Origin: Rattus norvegicus
Lineage: Eukaryota; Chordata; Mammalia; Rodentia; Muridae
NCBI RefSeq assembly: GCF_036323735.1
Contig: NC_086028.1
Span: 22,181,501 to 22,245,500, forward strand
DNA: 64,000 bases
Direction: 5' to 3'
Positions within the stretch are counted from its first letter, which is position 1. Every line of letters begins with the position of its first letter. Positions 1-12,559 of the stretch are shown piece by piece. Made by a program: the position numbers and the translations under genes. The notes beneath the pieces were generated by a model. It ran no database searches and was not told the origin of the DNA. It saw only the letters and a list, made by a program, of their open reading frames with translations.

Positions 1-1029
1 CAAGTGCAAGAGAGGGTGCTACTAATTCTTTACCTCAGATGAATCACAAGAGAGGACGGAGAAGGGTTATGATGGTGTGTGAGTGTATGTATGTGTTTGT
101 ATGTGTGTAAGTGGGGCTCATTGGATCAATGTAAATCATCATGACGGATAACTCAAGTCCAAGTTTCGATTTTGAATCTCATATCGCTGCTAAAGGGCTG
201 GAAGGCATGGCCGCGAAGCCAGTCCTCTCTTGTTTTCAGAGGGAGGTCCCTTCTCTCACAAGTGCTTCCTAACCATGCACCTGGACAGCCAGGCTTCTGA
301 TGCATTTCCCCCTTTCATTTACTGCTCTGGAACGTGGAGCTGTAAGTGGGACAGCCGGCAGGTTCGATGCTAACAGCTTTGTTGTGGGGATTCCTGAAGC
401 ACAGGCCTATAAATAGGACTCCACTCAAGTTGTGCACATTGACCCAAATAAGAGAGATGCATGCGTATGATTTACAAATGTGTATCACAATACACTGGGA
501 GCTGCTCGGGCAGGCTTGGTGCTTAGTCTGTGCAGGGCTACTTGGGAGCCACCTCAGTACTTCTATATGCCTGTCCTCCTAGGCGACCGTGACATTATCT
601 GTAAAAGTCCAAATGAAGTACAACTGAAAGAGAGTGTTTTTTAGCCTGCATGCAGATACACAAGTCACGTGTCCCAACATAAACAGACTCTACGACTTCG
701 TTAGAAGTAGCCATCCACCCAACAGAAATAAAAATGGGCAAATGAAATAAATGGCCTATTTACAACTTTACTACAAATGCCTAAAGCTAGCGCTCACAAC
801 AAAACACACAGTCCACAGCAGAGTGGAAAGTACCACTCTAGCAATCAGGTAAACCCAAGTAACAGGGAAAATGCTAATAATCACAGTGATGATAACGTCG
901 TAAGAAAGCAGACTCATCTGTCCATTTCTGAACGAGTACAGATTATGACTATATTTTTTGTATCTAGTATTCAAAAACGGCATCTGCTATCCCCCCATAC
1001 GCTGACTTCAAGAAAACATTTCTCTGCTT
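1..1029. other. Single-copy DNA, no gene recognised
   Basis: I see no coding exon, SINE or RNA gene here. A weak GTGTAT-rich stretch lies at about 75-115. Short open frames (up to about 78 codons) lack recognisable protein features and are expected by chance. Confidence 0.5.
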
Positions 1030-1135
1030 GGTGGTGGTGGCACACACCTTTAATCCCACCCAGTCCTTGGGAGGCAGAGACGGGTTCATCTGTGAGTTCG
1101 AGGCCAGCCTGGTCTACCAAGCTCCAGGATCCCCT
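1030..1135 (+). repeat. B1 SINE fragment
   Basis: The stretch reads as a B1 (7SL-derived) element in sense orientation. It has the A-box side (GGTGGTGGTGGCACACACCT, TTTAATCCCA), the central GGGAGGCAGAG, and the B-box side (GAGTTCGAGGCCAGCCTGGT). It ends soon after the CTACCAAGCTCCAGGA block without a long A tail, so the copy is 3'-truncated or decayed. Chance open frames on both strands cross it and are not genes. Confidence 0.88.
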
Positions 1136-4100
1136 AAAAGAGGGTAGGCAGATGCACATGTGGGCCTACACGTTTAGAGCTTGGAGGAGAGGTTGCAAGA
1201 GCATAGACTGTGAACTACGGCAAGGTGTGTGTTGGGGAATGGCATTCTAGGCTGCTCTGAGACTGCGTGTTGCAGGGATGGGCCCTGATAGAGGATTTCT
1301 ATGAAAACGATTCATTTAGGAGTGCCACTGGGAAAACCGTACAGGAAGGTAGGAGGTCAGGCATGGGAGGAAGGTCCACTGAATACATAGTAGCTAGTTG
1401 AGATGCCCATGATCAGACTCAGTGCTTTCCCTCAAAGTCCCTGCCTATGTCAGTCCTCCATTGTGGGTTATTCCTGAGCGATTACAGAGCAAGTTCCCAC
1501 AGCTGGAAGCTTATGCATCTCTGGGTGAGGGGAGCAGAGGAGACAGAGCACCCCAAAGCCGTGAAACCAAAAATGGTAGGAACATCCATCTGCACCAGAG
1601 TGTGATAGTGCATTGTACCCTGAAGGAAGTGTGAGACAGACACATGTCTGCCTGTCACTTGGACTGGGGGAGCTAAAAGTTGGCACAAGCACACTGGGGA
1701 ACTGTCTGAATAAGACCTTCAACTCGGGAGCAGGCTTAGGCAGGGGAGTCTCATTTATTTACCCAAATCTGTACTTATATGTCAACTTACATCTTTGCCA
1801 TATTTATGTAGGTTTGGGTTGCTCCGACAGGGTTCCATAGGGTGCTAGACAAGGGAGCAGCAATGAGACAGTGAACAGAGAACATGGGCACCTTTTTCCT
1901 TTGTCACTTCTGTGCTTTTGCGGGCCTATGCACGCATGGCATCACAAATTAAGGAATAAATCTAATAAAGCAAAAATTAAATACGTCCTACCAAAAATCA
2001 ACTTCACAAGCTCTCTTCATAAGATTGGTTAAAGCTTGGCGGAATGTGGTCCCTCTGAGTCAACAGAGTTACCCTTTTAGCTGTGACCTGCAAAATGCCT
2101 GTGGGAACGAATCTCTCTTTGAGTCATCCAAAACCCAACAGGAGACCACAGTGATCCTGGGCGGTGGATGAATAAGTGGATAGCAGAAGATGGAATAGTG
2201 TGTTATGGCATTGCAAAGATGATATTGGGAACGTGAGCATTTCCATTTCTTATAAAACTGGAAGCCATTGCTAGTGGTGGAATGGGAAAGTGAACTCAAA
2301 TACAGAGAGGATTAGATGCTACACGAGTATTAAAAGATGGCTTTGAAATTTTACTGAGTTAAAGGAGAAGCCTGAGATAATGTTATGTTTTTTATAAAAG
2401 AATGAAACATGTACTCCTGCATAAATAAGTGATTTTTATCACACAAAGTTAAATACATCATGTGTATATCCCTGTATACACATATACCCACATGCTCAGA
2501 AAACGCATTCTTCGGGGTGAATGGATAACTAAATATTACTAGTTGTTGAAGTTAGATTAGAAGACTAAGCGTTATTCAAAAGACTTTACTTTCCTCTCCT
2601 GACAGTATCATTCTTTAGTCTTTTCTTTTGGATGAGACAGCCCTATCTGATAACCAAACGACCTGCCCTGGGGGCGACTGGTTCCCCTTTTCTTAATGAG
2701 TCTGACAGATGGATATTGGAAAACAACACTCAACTCTTTTTCTAACGAGCTGACTAAAGCGAATTTCCTAAAAACTATCTGGTGCTTAGTTACTACATGC
2801 TAGCAAAAAAAAAAAAAAAAAAATCACACAAGGAGGTGACAGAATGTGGAGGATTTGAATGGACAATGTCAGAGCTGCTAAGCTGTTTACAAAGACATAT
2901 TGGATAGCAGACCCAAAGGTACAGACCCTTTGGTGGGGAGGTGAGAAGGCCAGTTTAAGATCAGAGATCGGCATTTGCATTCCTCACTCCATGTCCTGTC
3001 ACAATTATCCTAAAGTCTTGGCAGCTAAAGAGAAAACAAGCATTTGCTGTTGCCAGCGACATCTATAGACATCAAAATAAGAAAGAATTCCTTTACGAAA
3101 AAAATTAAGCATCTCAGATACTGGAGTTAAAAGTTCGCCAGAGCACACATTTTTTATAGCAACTGATTACTTCCTTTTCTTTACCACCAGAAATAAGAAA
3201 CCAATTAAAACAAACAAACAAACAAACAAACAAACAAACAAACCAGTCCAAGATGTTAAAACAACTGAAGTCCATTATTATGGTTAAAACTTAGCTGACT
3301 CTCTATAGTCTGTTCTGGTAGGTCTCCGTCCAATGGCACCATTCCCTTTACCGGCAGGCTAGTGAAATGCAATAATCTGGTACCACCCAGGTTGAGGGGG
3401 GGAGCTGATGTCCTCTCTACACTGGCTATCCTGAAACTGCCATTCAGAGAATTCCAGGAATCTTCTGCACATGGTAGGCAGTAATACTGAGGGACAGAGA
3501 AGAAAGAAAACCCCTGTAGCCACCATGTTGTATTGCTACGTTGCCTTGGGGACAGTAATATAATAAAGAGACTCTGATTTCTAAAAGAATAATAATTATA
3601 AAAACATCCTTACTAGGCCTTTGGTTTTGTTCAAAAAAATTGTCCCTTGATTTATTTTTTCCTAATGACTTGCCTTGCAGACATTTTCTTGACCTTCAGA
3701 GTTGACTTATTTATTCATTCAATTCGCTCATTTATTTATCTATTCACTCATTCATTTATTTATGCTGACTCGGTATTCCGACCTCCTCAAGGAAAGAGCA
3801 GCAAAGAAAACTCAGTTCAACGTAAACTCTGAGTGAAGAACACGGTTCGAGAGAATTCTCTCTATGTCAGTCGGAAGTACATCTAACGTGCTTCCCTTCC
3901 CACCATCTTTGTATATGCCCACTGTGCAACTGAGGAACAGCTCTTCTGGGACATTCAACAGTGGAGGGCCCCTCGAACAGGGCTCAGCACATGTACCTAA
4001 AGTGCGCACATTGTAAACTCAAAGACCATTAAAAAAATCTTTCAGAAAAATCACGTCTTCCTTCATCACTAACTAGCCCACATGTACCAAAACGATAAGC

Positions 4101-4506
4101 CACATACACCGTTCACTCAGTGAGCCTGTTTCCTCTCTCTAGCTTTCATACAGAAAGGCCTGGAAAGTAAGCCAGTGAATCTAGCTACTACATTAAAAAC
4201 CTGCAGATAGCATCTTTTGCTAGCTTCCTTTCCACGGCCCCACCACATGGGAGATGAAACTAACAGATTACTTAACACTGCCACAGGTGAATAATTTTTC
4301 TGTGGGACAGTTTCTGTCTATACCAGAAAACAAGGCTTTGCTGAAGGGTACTGAACGGCCAGCTTAAAGTCCGTATAGTAGGGTTCCAATAGAAAACTGC
4401 GTTTATAACACATCAGAACCAAAGACTATCCCTGCACTTTGTCAAAATATATAATGCAGTTTTATGTTTCGTCTTATGACATAGAAACAAGCACGTTCTG
4501 AATAAG
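1136..4506. other. Single-copy intergenic or intronic DNA with minor simple repeats
   Basis: No exon or transposon is recognised. The stretch holds a 19-nt A run at 2805-2823, a (CAAA)n tract at 3211-3242 and a degenerate TTTA/TTCA-rich stretch at about 3708-3762. The frames at 1422-1722 are open on both strands but show no domain, signal peptide or convincing splice context. Confidence 0.5.
3211..3242. repeat. (CAAA)n microsatellite
   Basis: About eight tandem CAAA units occur directly after CCAATTAAAA. No SINE body is recognisable upstream, so it is called as a free-standing tetranucleotide repeat. Confidence 0.9.
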
Positions 4507-4545
4507 AAAAAAAAAAAAGAAAGAAAGAAAGAAGGAAAGAGAAAA
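4507..4545. repeat. A-rich / (GAAA)n tract
   Basis: A run of A passes into GAAA units with one GGAAA interruption. Read on the minus strand it gives a spurious Phe-rich peptide. Confidence 0.85.
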
Positions 4546-5288
4546 ACCAGAAATCAAATGCTTTCTTGAGAAATACTTCCGTGACTAAGCTTCGACTCAT
4601 CTTGCCATGCATCAAACTTGATCTATTATGAGGGGAAAGCACAGTGTTGTGAAGTACCCATTATGTTGGAGAATCCAGAAGTTGTTTTAATTGGTTTTGA
4701 ATGAAGGCATTATTCTGCATTTCTAATCATGTTTCCACCCCTCAGGCTAATATTAAAAATGAATTACAATTCCTGAGCAAAGGAATTGACTCAAAAATCA
4801 TGGTTGGGATTAACACTGTGATACAGATAATCTGAAAACAAGAGGGCCCAGAAGTTGAGCGTGTTTATAAGGAGCTAAAACACTCATTAGACACACTCCC
4901 TGTGAATAATGAACCATCTGATCAAGTTCACTCGTGTGTGTGTGTGAAGTATTTTACATTTTTCTGAACAAGGAGTTCCTCTTCCAAGATCTCAGTGAAA
5001 GCATTCAATAGTTACTCAATTTGCCTGTTCCCAGAAATAAGACATATGCAGATTTATCAACTGTCTTTCCCTGGAGTTTGACGCACCTTCAGACTGCTCT
5101 TCCAATTTTAAGACACAAAATTGAAATTTCCGCTCTACCCTTGGGTGGTAAGTGGTGACTGTCCCCAACACAAACACCCGTGAGTTGCAAGCAAGCCTGA
5201 TCTCCAGGTCACAATAAATTAAGCCAATGTTACAAGATAGAAGCTTGTCACTTGTGCTATGAAGTGGTTTCTACAAAAACTTCAAATA

Positions 5289-5660
5289 TTAATGAGGAAA
5301 TACAAACTGACCTATTCACTGACAATTAAGCAACTCTGACTGGAGTACCAGGAATCATTTGCATAATGGAAATACCCTTCCCCCAATTATTCAAATTATA
5401 GTTTGAAAGGGAAAGAACACTCAAGAAGAGGTTTTTATTGGTAGGGACATTTTAATGAGGTGATAGGTATCTTAATAAGTGTTCTTGGGTGCAGACACCT
5501 GGATTATTAAGCAGCAATTCTGCTGTGTCCTATATTAATTCACAGCGAGATCTTATCACGTCTGTTTAATTTATTAGCGACTTGAAGGACTTGGTATCAC
5601 TTGCATGGTTTAAAGTAAACCAATTTAAACAAAAGATGAAATAATAAATGGTACGTTTTG
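5289..5660. promoter_or_regulatory. Candidate enhancer-like cluster of homeodomain and octamer sites
   Basis: Two identical TTAATGAGG words (5289-5297 and 5452-5460), CAATTAAG (about 5324-5331), a perfect octamer ATTTGCAT (5357-5364), GGATTATTAAG near 5502 and TTAATTCAC near 5536 fall within 370 bp of non-repetitive DNA. These words match the core preferences of homeodomain (TAAT) and POU (ATTTGCAT) factors. AT-rich DNA yields such words by chance, so the regulatory role is inference. Cross-species conservation would decide. Confidence 0.3.
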
Positions 5661-7430
5661 AAGAGTGGAGGTTTTCAGGTATTTTTCTTTCAGGTTAACA
5701 ATAATTCGGCAAGAATACAAATGAGAGAGATCTTCATGAAATTAACTTCAAAGCAGATTTTCAAATGAGTCCTAGAGGATTTATTGTGTGGGTGGGGAGA
5801 GGGGGTCACCAAACAGAAAGAATTTTAAATATATCCATTTTATTGAACTATATTTTATGTACAGGGACATTGAATGGAGGGCATCGTTTACAATGACCTC
5901 TTAGTCCACAGAAAAGCCAGTACTATCTGGCATAATAAGACATTCGTATTACTGATAACTAACGGATTTCAAATGCTTTGAATGTCTTACTTCAGAATGC
6001 CAGAACTCACCAGCATTTATATCTTTACTCAGAATAAGATTTTACAATATAGTGTTAGTTTTCTACTTCAAAATAAAAAAAAGAATGAATCGAATACCTC
6101 ATGATTTATTTGGATAAGTTTAAGTTTTATAGATCTTTTTTTTGTTCACATTTCTTCACTTCTTCAGACCCAAACTTCATTTTTATACTAAGTGTTCTCC
6201 TAAGTGATTTAGAGTTCTGAAATGGCTATGTTTCCCTAGTGATATTTTTCTGAAAAAAAAAAAGACCATTTTTACTAGTTCTTTTTCACATGAACTAGAG
6301 ACCATCCAAAAATATCCCTTGTCATTTTACTGTTACAGGAAGGATAGAATATTATTGTGAATAATAGAATCAATTTGATATAAGTGCAAAAAGGAATTTT
6401 TATATGATATGAATTAAGTCAACTCAACCAAGTAACTCTTTGTGTAAGTGACTCACTGAATACATAAAGGCAGGGGCAGAAGAAAGCAGCCTTTGGAGAC
6501 TCCGGAGAGATTTGTCTACAGGAAGTAAAGGGTACGAAAAGAGCAATTGATGTCCAGCTATCAACAAGTTCGTCCTATGCGCTTTCGGTTGGAAACAGTC
6601 ATCACTGCTGATGTGATGATATTATTTCTCTGATCAAATGGACTGTTCTTATGGTAACACAGAAAGCAGCATCCACAATCGGATGTGACAGGAAGGACGG
6701 TGAGGCTAGATGTGCAGCCAGCCTCAGAAAGGCCTCAAATTTAATTCTCTTGGCCAGAGACTGTATAAAACAGTAAAGAACTATTAACCTGGTTTTTGTC
6801 AATTTTAAAAAACAAATTCTATTTGGTTAAGTCCTTGGCCATGCTCTTGGTACACAGTGAGGTCTAGTGGTGGATGCTCATGGTTTACATCAAATCTCCT
6901 TCAGAAGCATAGGTCTTGACCTTCCTGGTGCACAAAGAAATCAAGGGCAAAGATCAGTGTCGACATTACTACTAATAAGAACATGATAGATGAACGTCTC
7001 GAGAGTGGTTTTTTCCCTCCATCAGAACTAAGAGAGTAACCGATAGTATTTAGCATTAAGACCTAATTTCTTTTCTTTTATTCAACATCAGTAATTTTAA
7101 TCAAGGCTCATCCACAAACACAAGAAAGTCTTCCCATTAAAAATGTATAGTTGTAGCATTAGGCTTAAGGGTCTTTCGTCAAATCAGGGGTGGGCCGAAT
7201 TGTGCCGTTTCTGTATTTGTGAAGAGTGTGGAGGTATCTTTTATAATATCTTACTTTGCCATCCCTAAATTTCAGCTGAACAAAACCCAAATCTGTCAAT
7301 AGTTAATAGTCTCACAAAGAAGACAACGTACTGGTTAAATGAACAAACTATTAACTAGTACCAGGAAAAACAGAAATCATGGGAGATCTTTAAAAAACAC
7401 ATTATGTAAAAAGCAACCAAAAACAAACAA

Positions 7431-7452
7431 ACAGACAGACAGACAGACAGAC
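7431..7452. repeat. (ACAG)n microsatellite
   Basis: Five to six ACAG units follow an AAACAAAC lead-in. Confidence 0.85.
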
Positions 7453-8419
7453 ACCCACAGTGACTTGCCTGCCTTCAAAAGAGTCTGGTGCCCAGAGAAG
7501 TTTTATGTGAATGAATTCCAAAATTGTTTCAAATCACCTAGTCAAATTTTGGAAGCGGATATCTGTGAATAGAACTAGTAGATCAAAAAAGCACTTATCT
7601 GATGGGCAATCACACATCCTACCATTTAGTTATTCTTCAAATTAAGTTCTGCACAGGCCCCTGGGATAGAACTGTGTGAAGAAGCATTTCTTTAGAGTTT
7701 TCAGATATGTTTACTCCCGTTTATTGCTTCGTTCCTCGCTAAAACGTCAGATCAGAACAATTTTGATATCCTCAAAGAGCGAGACTGTATTGAGATCCAA
7801 ACATCTATTATTTTCTTCACACAGAATACTTTGCCGATTACAGTCTTGTCAAGTTTTCCTTTCAGCCACAAACACACAGGAAAAATGTCGAAGTTGGGAG
7901 ATGAGTTTTGCATTATAAGGGTCTCGCCACAGAGTTCTCTTAAACACAACCTCAATTTCAAATTCTAATGTGTGATTTATGACATAAAGCTTCTGGCGAA
8001 TAATATGATAGAGAGAGCAAATAAAAATAGAATTTCTGAGCATTAATTGTGTGAGAGGGAGAGTCCTAATACATAAAATGTATATATTTAGTAAAACCTC
8101 TTTCTTTATAACCTGTCTAATGCATAGCTAGTCCTTATCCAAGTGATGCAGACTCTTTCTCACTTTGGAACGAATTACTCCAAATGAACTGTTCCTTCTA
8201 AAGAATGGCTCTTGCTCAAATGCAATGGTGTCCTGATGGTCAAATCATATATGTACATCTGCAGAGTATAAACCAGTGGGATGCCCTGCTTTACTGAAAC
8301 CCTTTTCTGCCCCATTATGAATTCATCAGTCTCCCTGCTTTCCTGAGCCTGTCCTGGAAGTGTTGATATCGCTCAGTGTTCCGCCTCCAGCCCTGTTCTT
8401 TATCATTTTATAATTTCAG

Positions 8420-8953
8420 TTGAGACTTTTGTCCACACTCAGAATAGGAACAGGCCTCATCCTTAAGCTCCACACTCACAACTGGACTCTTCGTCCTGCC
8501 CCACTCGTTTTGCCCTGCTACAGCCTGTCTGTCATCCACCCCAAACTCCATACAACCCCTTCCTATTGCTTCTTCCCCTTCCTGCTTCCTCACTCTGAAA
8601 GTTGTGATATCCCCAATCTCCCTCACTGTTCTAGCTTTCAAAACTTACATCAACATGCTCACTACCCCTCTCCATATGCACCCTGCTCTCGTACCACAGA
8701 CTCTCTGCCTGCACTGTACATCTTCTATTTTCCTGTGTCAGATAATCAGCAGATGCTCTGGACTTGTAGTTCTGACTTTGCCCTTCCCTGGTTATTTCTT
8801 CTTGGGAAATGTGATCACTACTTATTTAACGATCAAGTTACAACCCTCAAATTCACCCTTGCTGTCCACCCAGTTTTCATTTTTCCTATCCAATGTATCA
8901 GCAAGAGCTATGGCATTTACCGACCATTGCCTCCCATGGTACTGGTAAGACTG
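8420..8953 (+). other. Open frame flanked by splice-like signals; probably not a gene
   Basis: A frame stays open from 8420 to 8965 (about 181 codons), the longest in the window that is not low-complexity. It begins just after an acceptor-like sequence (TTTATAATTTCAG, AG at 8418-8419). It contains donor-like GTAAGA at 8945 and GTAAGT at 8954, and each would give an exon length divisible by three. Against a gene, there is no ATG near the start, the composition is that of translated CT-rich DNA (Ser, Leu, Pro, His, Phe), no domain is recognised, and the donor words lie at the head of a B3 SINE. A cryptic or non-coding exon is possible. Confidence 0.15.
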
Positions 8954-9091
8954 GTAAGTGGGTAAAGACGCTTGCTACCATTTTGATTGCCTAAGTTGTA
9001 TCACTGGACCCACATGATGGACGGAGGAAAGTGACATCTGAATGCTGTTCTTTGGCCTCTGTATGAGTACCATGTTATTGCATGCACATAG

Positions 9092-9096
<5 letters not shown>
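8930..9096 (+). repeat. B3 (B2-family) SINE, diverged
   Basis: GTGGGTAAAGACGCTTGCTA, then GGACCCACATGATGGACGGA and TTTGGCCTCTGTATGAG follow the order of the B3 consensus (tRNA-related head, GACCCACATGGTGGA block, CTGACCTCCAC block). The TATG microsatellite sits where the A/CA-rich tail would be. The 5' limit is uncertain. Confidence 0.75.
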
Positions 9097-9124
<28 letters not shown>

Positions 9125-9141
9125 TGTATGTATATATATAT
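9097..9141. repeat. (TATG)n microsatellite
   Basis: About ten TATG units end in TATATATA. It probably grew from the tail of the B3 SINE immediately upstream. Confidence 0.93.
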
Positions 9142-9246
9142 CCCAATATTTCTAACCCTTTCCTCATTCAACTTTGCCATCTCTCCTTGCAAAACCATAT
9201 TCTACATTCTCAGTGTAATATATATTTTTAATGTAAAGTTAAGGAA

Positions 9247-9249
<3 letters not shown>

Positions 9250-9308
<59 letters not shown>
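9250..9308. repeat. Compound (CA)n(GA)n microsatellite
   Basis: About 17 CA units pass directly into about 12 GA units with no interruption. Confidence 0.97.
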
Positions 9309-10592
9309 ACAATCTTCAATATAGTACATATAACATAGCAGAAATATGATGGCATTATGAGTATTTTATATGTCATTAAGCACTTTCAACATGGCCAGAT
9401 CTGCCTTCTCTATAATCTTACCTCCTCGATTCTCATTTTACTTTGAAGCAAAGCAGCAAACTATGGAGATATTTCATCCCCAAAGATTTGGCATGGATTC
9501 TCCAAAATGGAGGATTCTACTTTTGAGCAGATCACCCATGCTGCTTTCAAAACAATGACAACTTAATATTACACTAATCTGTGTCATATTTCTTTAGTTT
9601 ACTAATTTGTTTATTTGCTTCTAAGGAATGAATGAATTAATTTAAGAATTTGGATAGAAACCTAAGCATATATGACAGATATTCAGCTCTTGGGTCTATT
9701 TTTTTCTTCACTTTTGTTGGAAAAGCAGGTACTTGGTCTTGCAGTTCTGGGCAAAGACAGCACTGCACCATTTACATCCCAACGTACTATTTCAGTAAAC
9801 TTCTTTTTCCACATTTCCTGCCATTGATTATTGTAGGTAGAAGTGTGATAAATGTTCTTTTAAAGTCAGGTTCAAAGAACTATAGTTTAGACTTAAAGAA
9901 AGGTGATTAGCTTTAAAAAAAAACATTGCCACAGTATTAGCCTAAAATCTTTCAGTATTTTTTTTCTATGATGAAAGTAAAATTTAAACATTCTTTCTCA
10001 TGGACAATAGGGATATCATGATGTGGTCATTGGACACCTTCTTGCTCCCACTGAACTCCTCTCACTTAAAATTTGTTAAATGAATCAATGTCTAAATACA
10101 TGATTTGATTCTGGAGCTCTTACCCACTGACCTTGTATTCTTCCTCATTCTTCTTTTGCTTATACCTATGGGCCCAGGGATTCCTATACCACATACTCCC
10201 AACCATAGTGGACAGGCTTAAAAGTAATAGCAATGGAGGATTGACCACAGAAACATCCAGAATGATAAATGGAGATATTTTCACTTTCATGGATCCATTG
10301 GCGCTCCTGGGTTTTGGCTCATTTGCATAGGACATATAGTATAGCATTAGGATCCATTATTTACATTTTAGTTAAAAATAATGGGTACCTACTCATGCCT
10401 TATCAGTAGCATGTTGTACATATAAATTACACTTTATATGTTTCTATGGGACCCATGGAACAGTGCTCAGTAGAAGATTTTGTTGACACATTCCTGGAAC
10501 CTATTCTCAATATCCAGATAGATAATATGAAATATATTTCCTTTATTTTGCCTCTTATAAAGTATGAGGATAAGAAAATAACTTCCTTGCCC
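9309..10592. other. AT-rich single-copy DNA
   Basis: No gene or transposon is recognised. Frames at 9370-9558, 9650-9910 and 10120-10347 are short, have no shared context, and are best read as chance. Confidence 0.45.
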
Positions 10593-10850
10593 TCTGTAAT
10601 GGTTTAGATAGGTGTCCCTCAAGCTCACATGAGATGAAGACATGTTTCCCAGCCGCTGATGGAAGGTTCCATTTACTGGGGGCAATGGCCTCAAAGAGGT
10701 CACTAAGACTCTGGCTTCTTTTCTGTTTAGCTTTCGGTTCTAGCTATGAAATGAGAGCTTCCTCAAGATTATACTCCTGACTATGATGTTCAAGCACAGG
10801 CCTAGAGGCAATGGGCTTAATAAGCAAGGAATGAACATCCCCAGCCAGGA
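10593..10850 (+). repeat. Old LTR-like repeat, MaLR/ORR1-type (tentative)
   Basis: TGTAATGGTTTAGATAGGTG followed by a TCCC..CACATG block resembles the start of a MaLR LTR. The later CTATGATGTTCAAGCACAGG and CTAGAGGCAATGGGCTTAAT resemble the 3' half of rodent ORR1-like elements. It is diverged and incomplete. No internal retroviral genes are present. Confidence 0.42.
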
Positions 10851-12130
10851 GCGAGATTGAACGTCTGTTTGTAAGTGGATTGTCTCATGCATTTCTTGCC
10901 ATAATAGGAAGGCCAGTGCAGACTCCCACTAAGAAGTGCAGAGGAGAGTACTTAGAAAATTCTTAAAATGTTAGACCAGCACATAACATTGGTTCTTGCT
11001 GGTGCCTGTTATGTACTCATATTAAAGGGATTTGGGTTATCTCTGTGTCTTAGTACTAGATGAAATTGTACTAATTTCATTTTCTCCGGCCACAGGCATG
11101 CACTGATACTCCACAGTAACCCATGCTTGCTTCTGAATCAGAAGTCAAGCTTTTTCCTCTGGGAAAGATGGACCTTGAATATGTGAGCTGAGGATTAGCA
11201 CGACTGACTTACGAATGAAGGCTAAGATTGCCAGTATATACCTTGGAAATTCAGAATGAATGACAAATAATTCACAAGTATCTGTCTGTATGTGTATGTT
11301 TTTTAGAAGCTCTGTGTATATTCTCAGAAGGGTGGAGGAAGCTGGCTCAACTTGCACCTACATATCAAGAAGTAATAGAAAGTTAGAGTCACAACCAAAG
11401 CTGCCTTCTTCATATGCCTCCTTCCTAACTCAGAGGATAACACCTGTTCCATAAAAGAACTAAGGTTAGGAGCCTTTCACTCAAGTGAACAATCTTACTT
11501 GGCTTTATATACTCTCTCCTATATCAACTCTAACACCAAAAGGCAGGTCAAACACATCTTAAAATACAGAATGAGGAGGATAGGATTTGTAACATTACCT
11601 TTGAACCACCATAAGTCATACATTAGGTGAATTGTAGCAAAACTTTTCTGTCAAGGCCCAAATAACACTTTCTTTTTATTTTTATATTTATATTTTATTT
11701 TATTTTTATTTTCAACCATTTGAAACTATTTTCTTAAGAAATGATTTATATCATATAAAAATAGGCACCAAGTCAATTCTGGCCCACAGGGTGACCTTTT
11801 ATGCTAAACTAAAATGTAAAACATTGAGATGCCATCTCCAACACTAAACTAATTGTAATTGATATGATCCTATTTTCTAAGACGTGAGATTTTCTTTGAA
11901 ACTGCCAAGTAAGAAAAAGAATGGAATGTTCAAAATCCAATCCAAAGGCTACTCTTTTCATCACAACTTCCCACCTCAGAGGGAAGTGATCTCCTCATTT
12001 GTGAAATAGAGAACACAACTATAAACTTACAACTTCTCTGGAAACCAGGAATGCCAATTCAAATCAGTCACACACTGTAAAACCCCCACTACACACAGAC
12101 ACATACTTACACATATATGTTTTACACACA

Positions 12131-12134
<4 letters not shown>
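10851..12134. other. Single-copy AT-rich DNA
   Basis: No exon or clear transposon is seen. A T-rich TTTTAT tract lies at 11,670-11,712. A possible MIR scrap lies near 11,975-12,015 (CTCATTTGTGAAATAGAGAA), too short to call. Confidence 0.45.
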
Positions 12135-12167
<33 letters not shown>

Positions 12168-12277
12168 CACAGATATATGTAGTGTGTATGTGTGTGTATG
12201 TGTGCATGTGTGTGTGTGTGTCTGTGTGTGTGAGAGAGAGAGACAGACAGACCCACAGACAGACAGACAGACAGACG
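12135..12277. repeat. Compound TA / TG / GA / ACAG microsatellite block
   Basis: Four repeat types lie in a row: (TA)n 12135-12166, TG-rich 12182-12232, GA 12232-12243, and (ACAG)n 12242-12277. Several spurious Cys/Val/Thr/His-rich frames read through it on both strands. Confidence 0.95.
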
Positions 12278-12559
12278 GGACACTTTTTCATGTCCTCAAT
12301 GGAAAAGAACAACATATTGAGTTCACTCAACGTAAGTTTATACAACACATACTCTATCTGTGTAAGACAAAAGAACTGAACCACTGGCACTTGAACGAGA
12401 GGCATCTGCCTGTTTTGTCCATTCACAAGTAAGTGTCTGAAGCAGTTAAATGACTTTTTTTTAAAGAAGGAACATCATTATTTTGATAAGCCTCAGAATA
12501 AATGCAAGCACCTTTGCTGCACGATCAATAGGACTCAGGGTTTCAAGATTCAAGTTCTT

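Larger units (their letters stand above)
4546..8419. other. AT-rich single-copy DNA, almost free of repeats
   Basis: No SINE, LINE or LTR is recognised over nearly 4 kb apart from an ACAG tetranucleotide tract at 7431-7452. This is unusual for rodent DNA. Open frames such as 7676-7918 are short and lack protein features. The section includes the putative regulatory cluster annotated at 5289-5660. Confidence 0.5.

Noticed and set aside
12064..12432. Val/Cys/Thr-rich frames of 65-120 codons
   Set aside because: They cross the compound TA/TG/GA/ACAG microsatellite.
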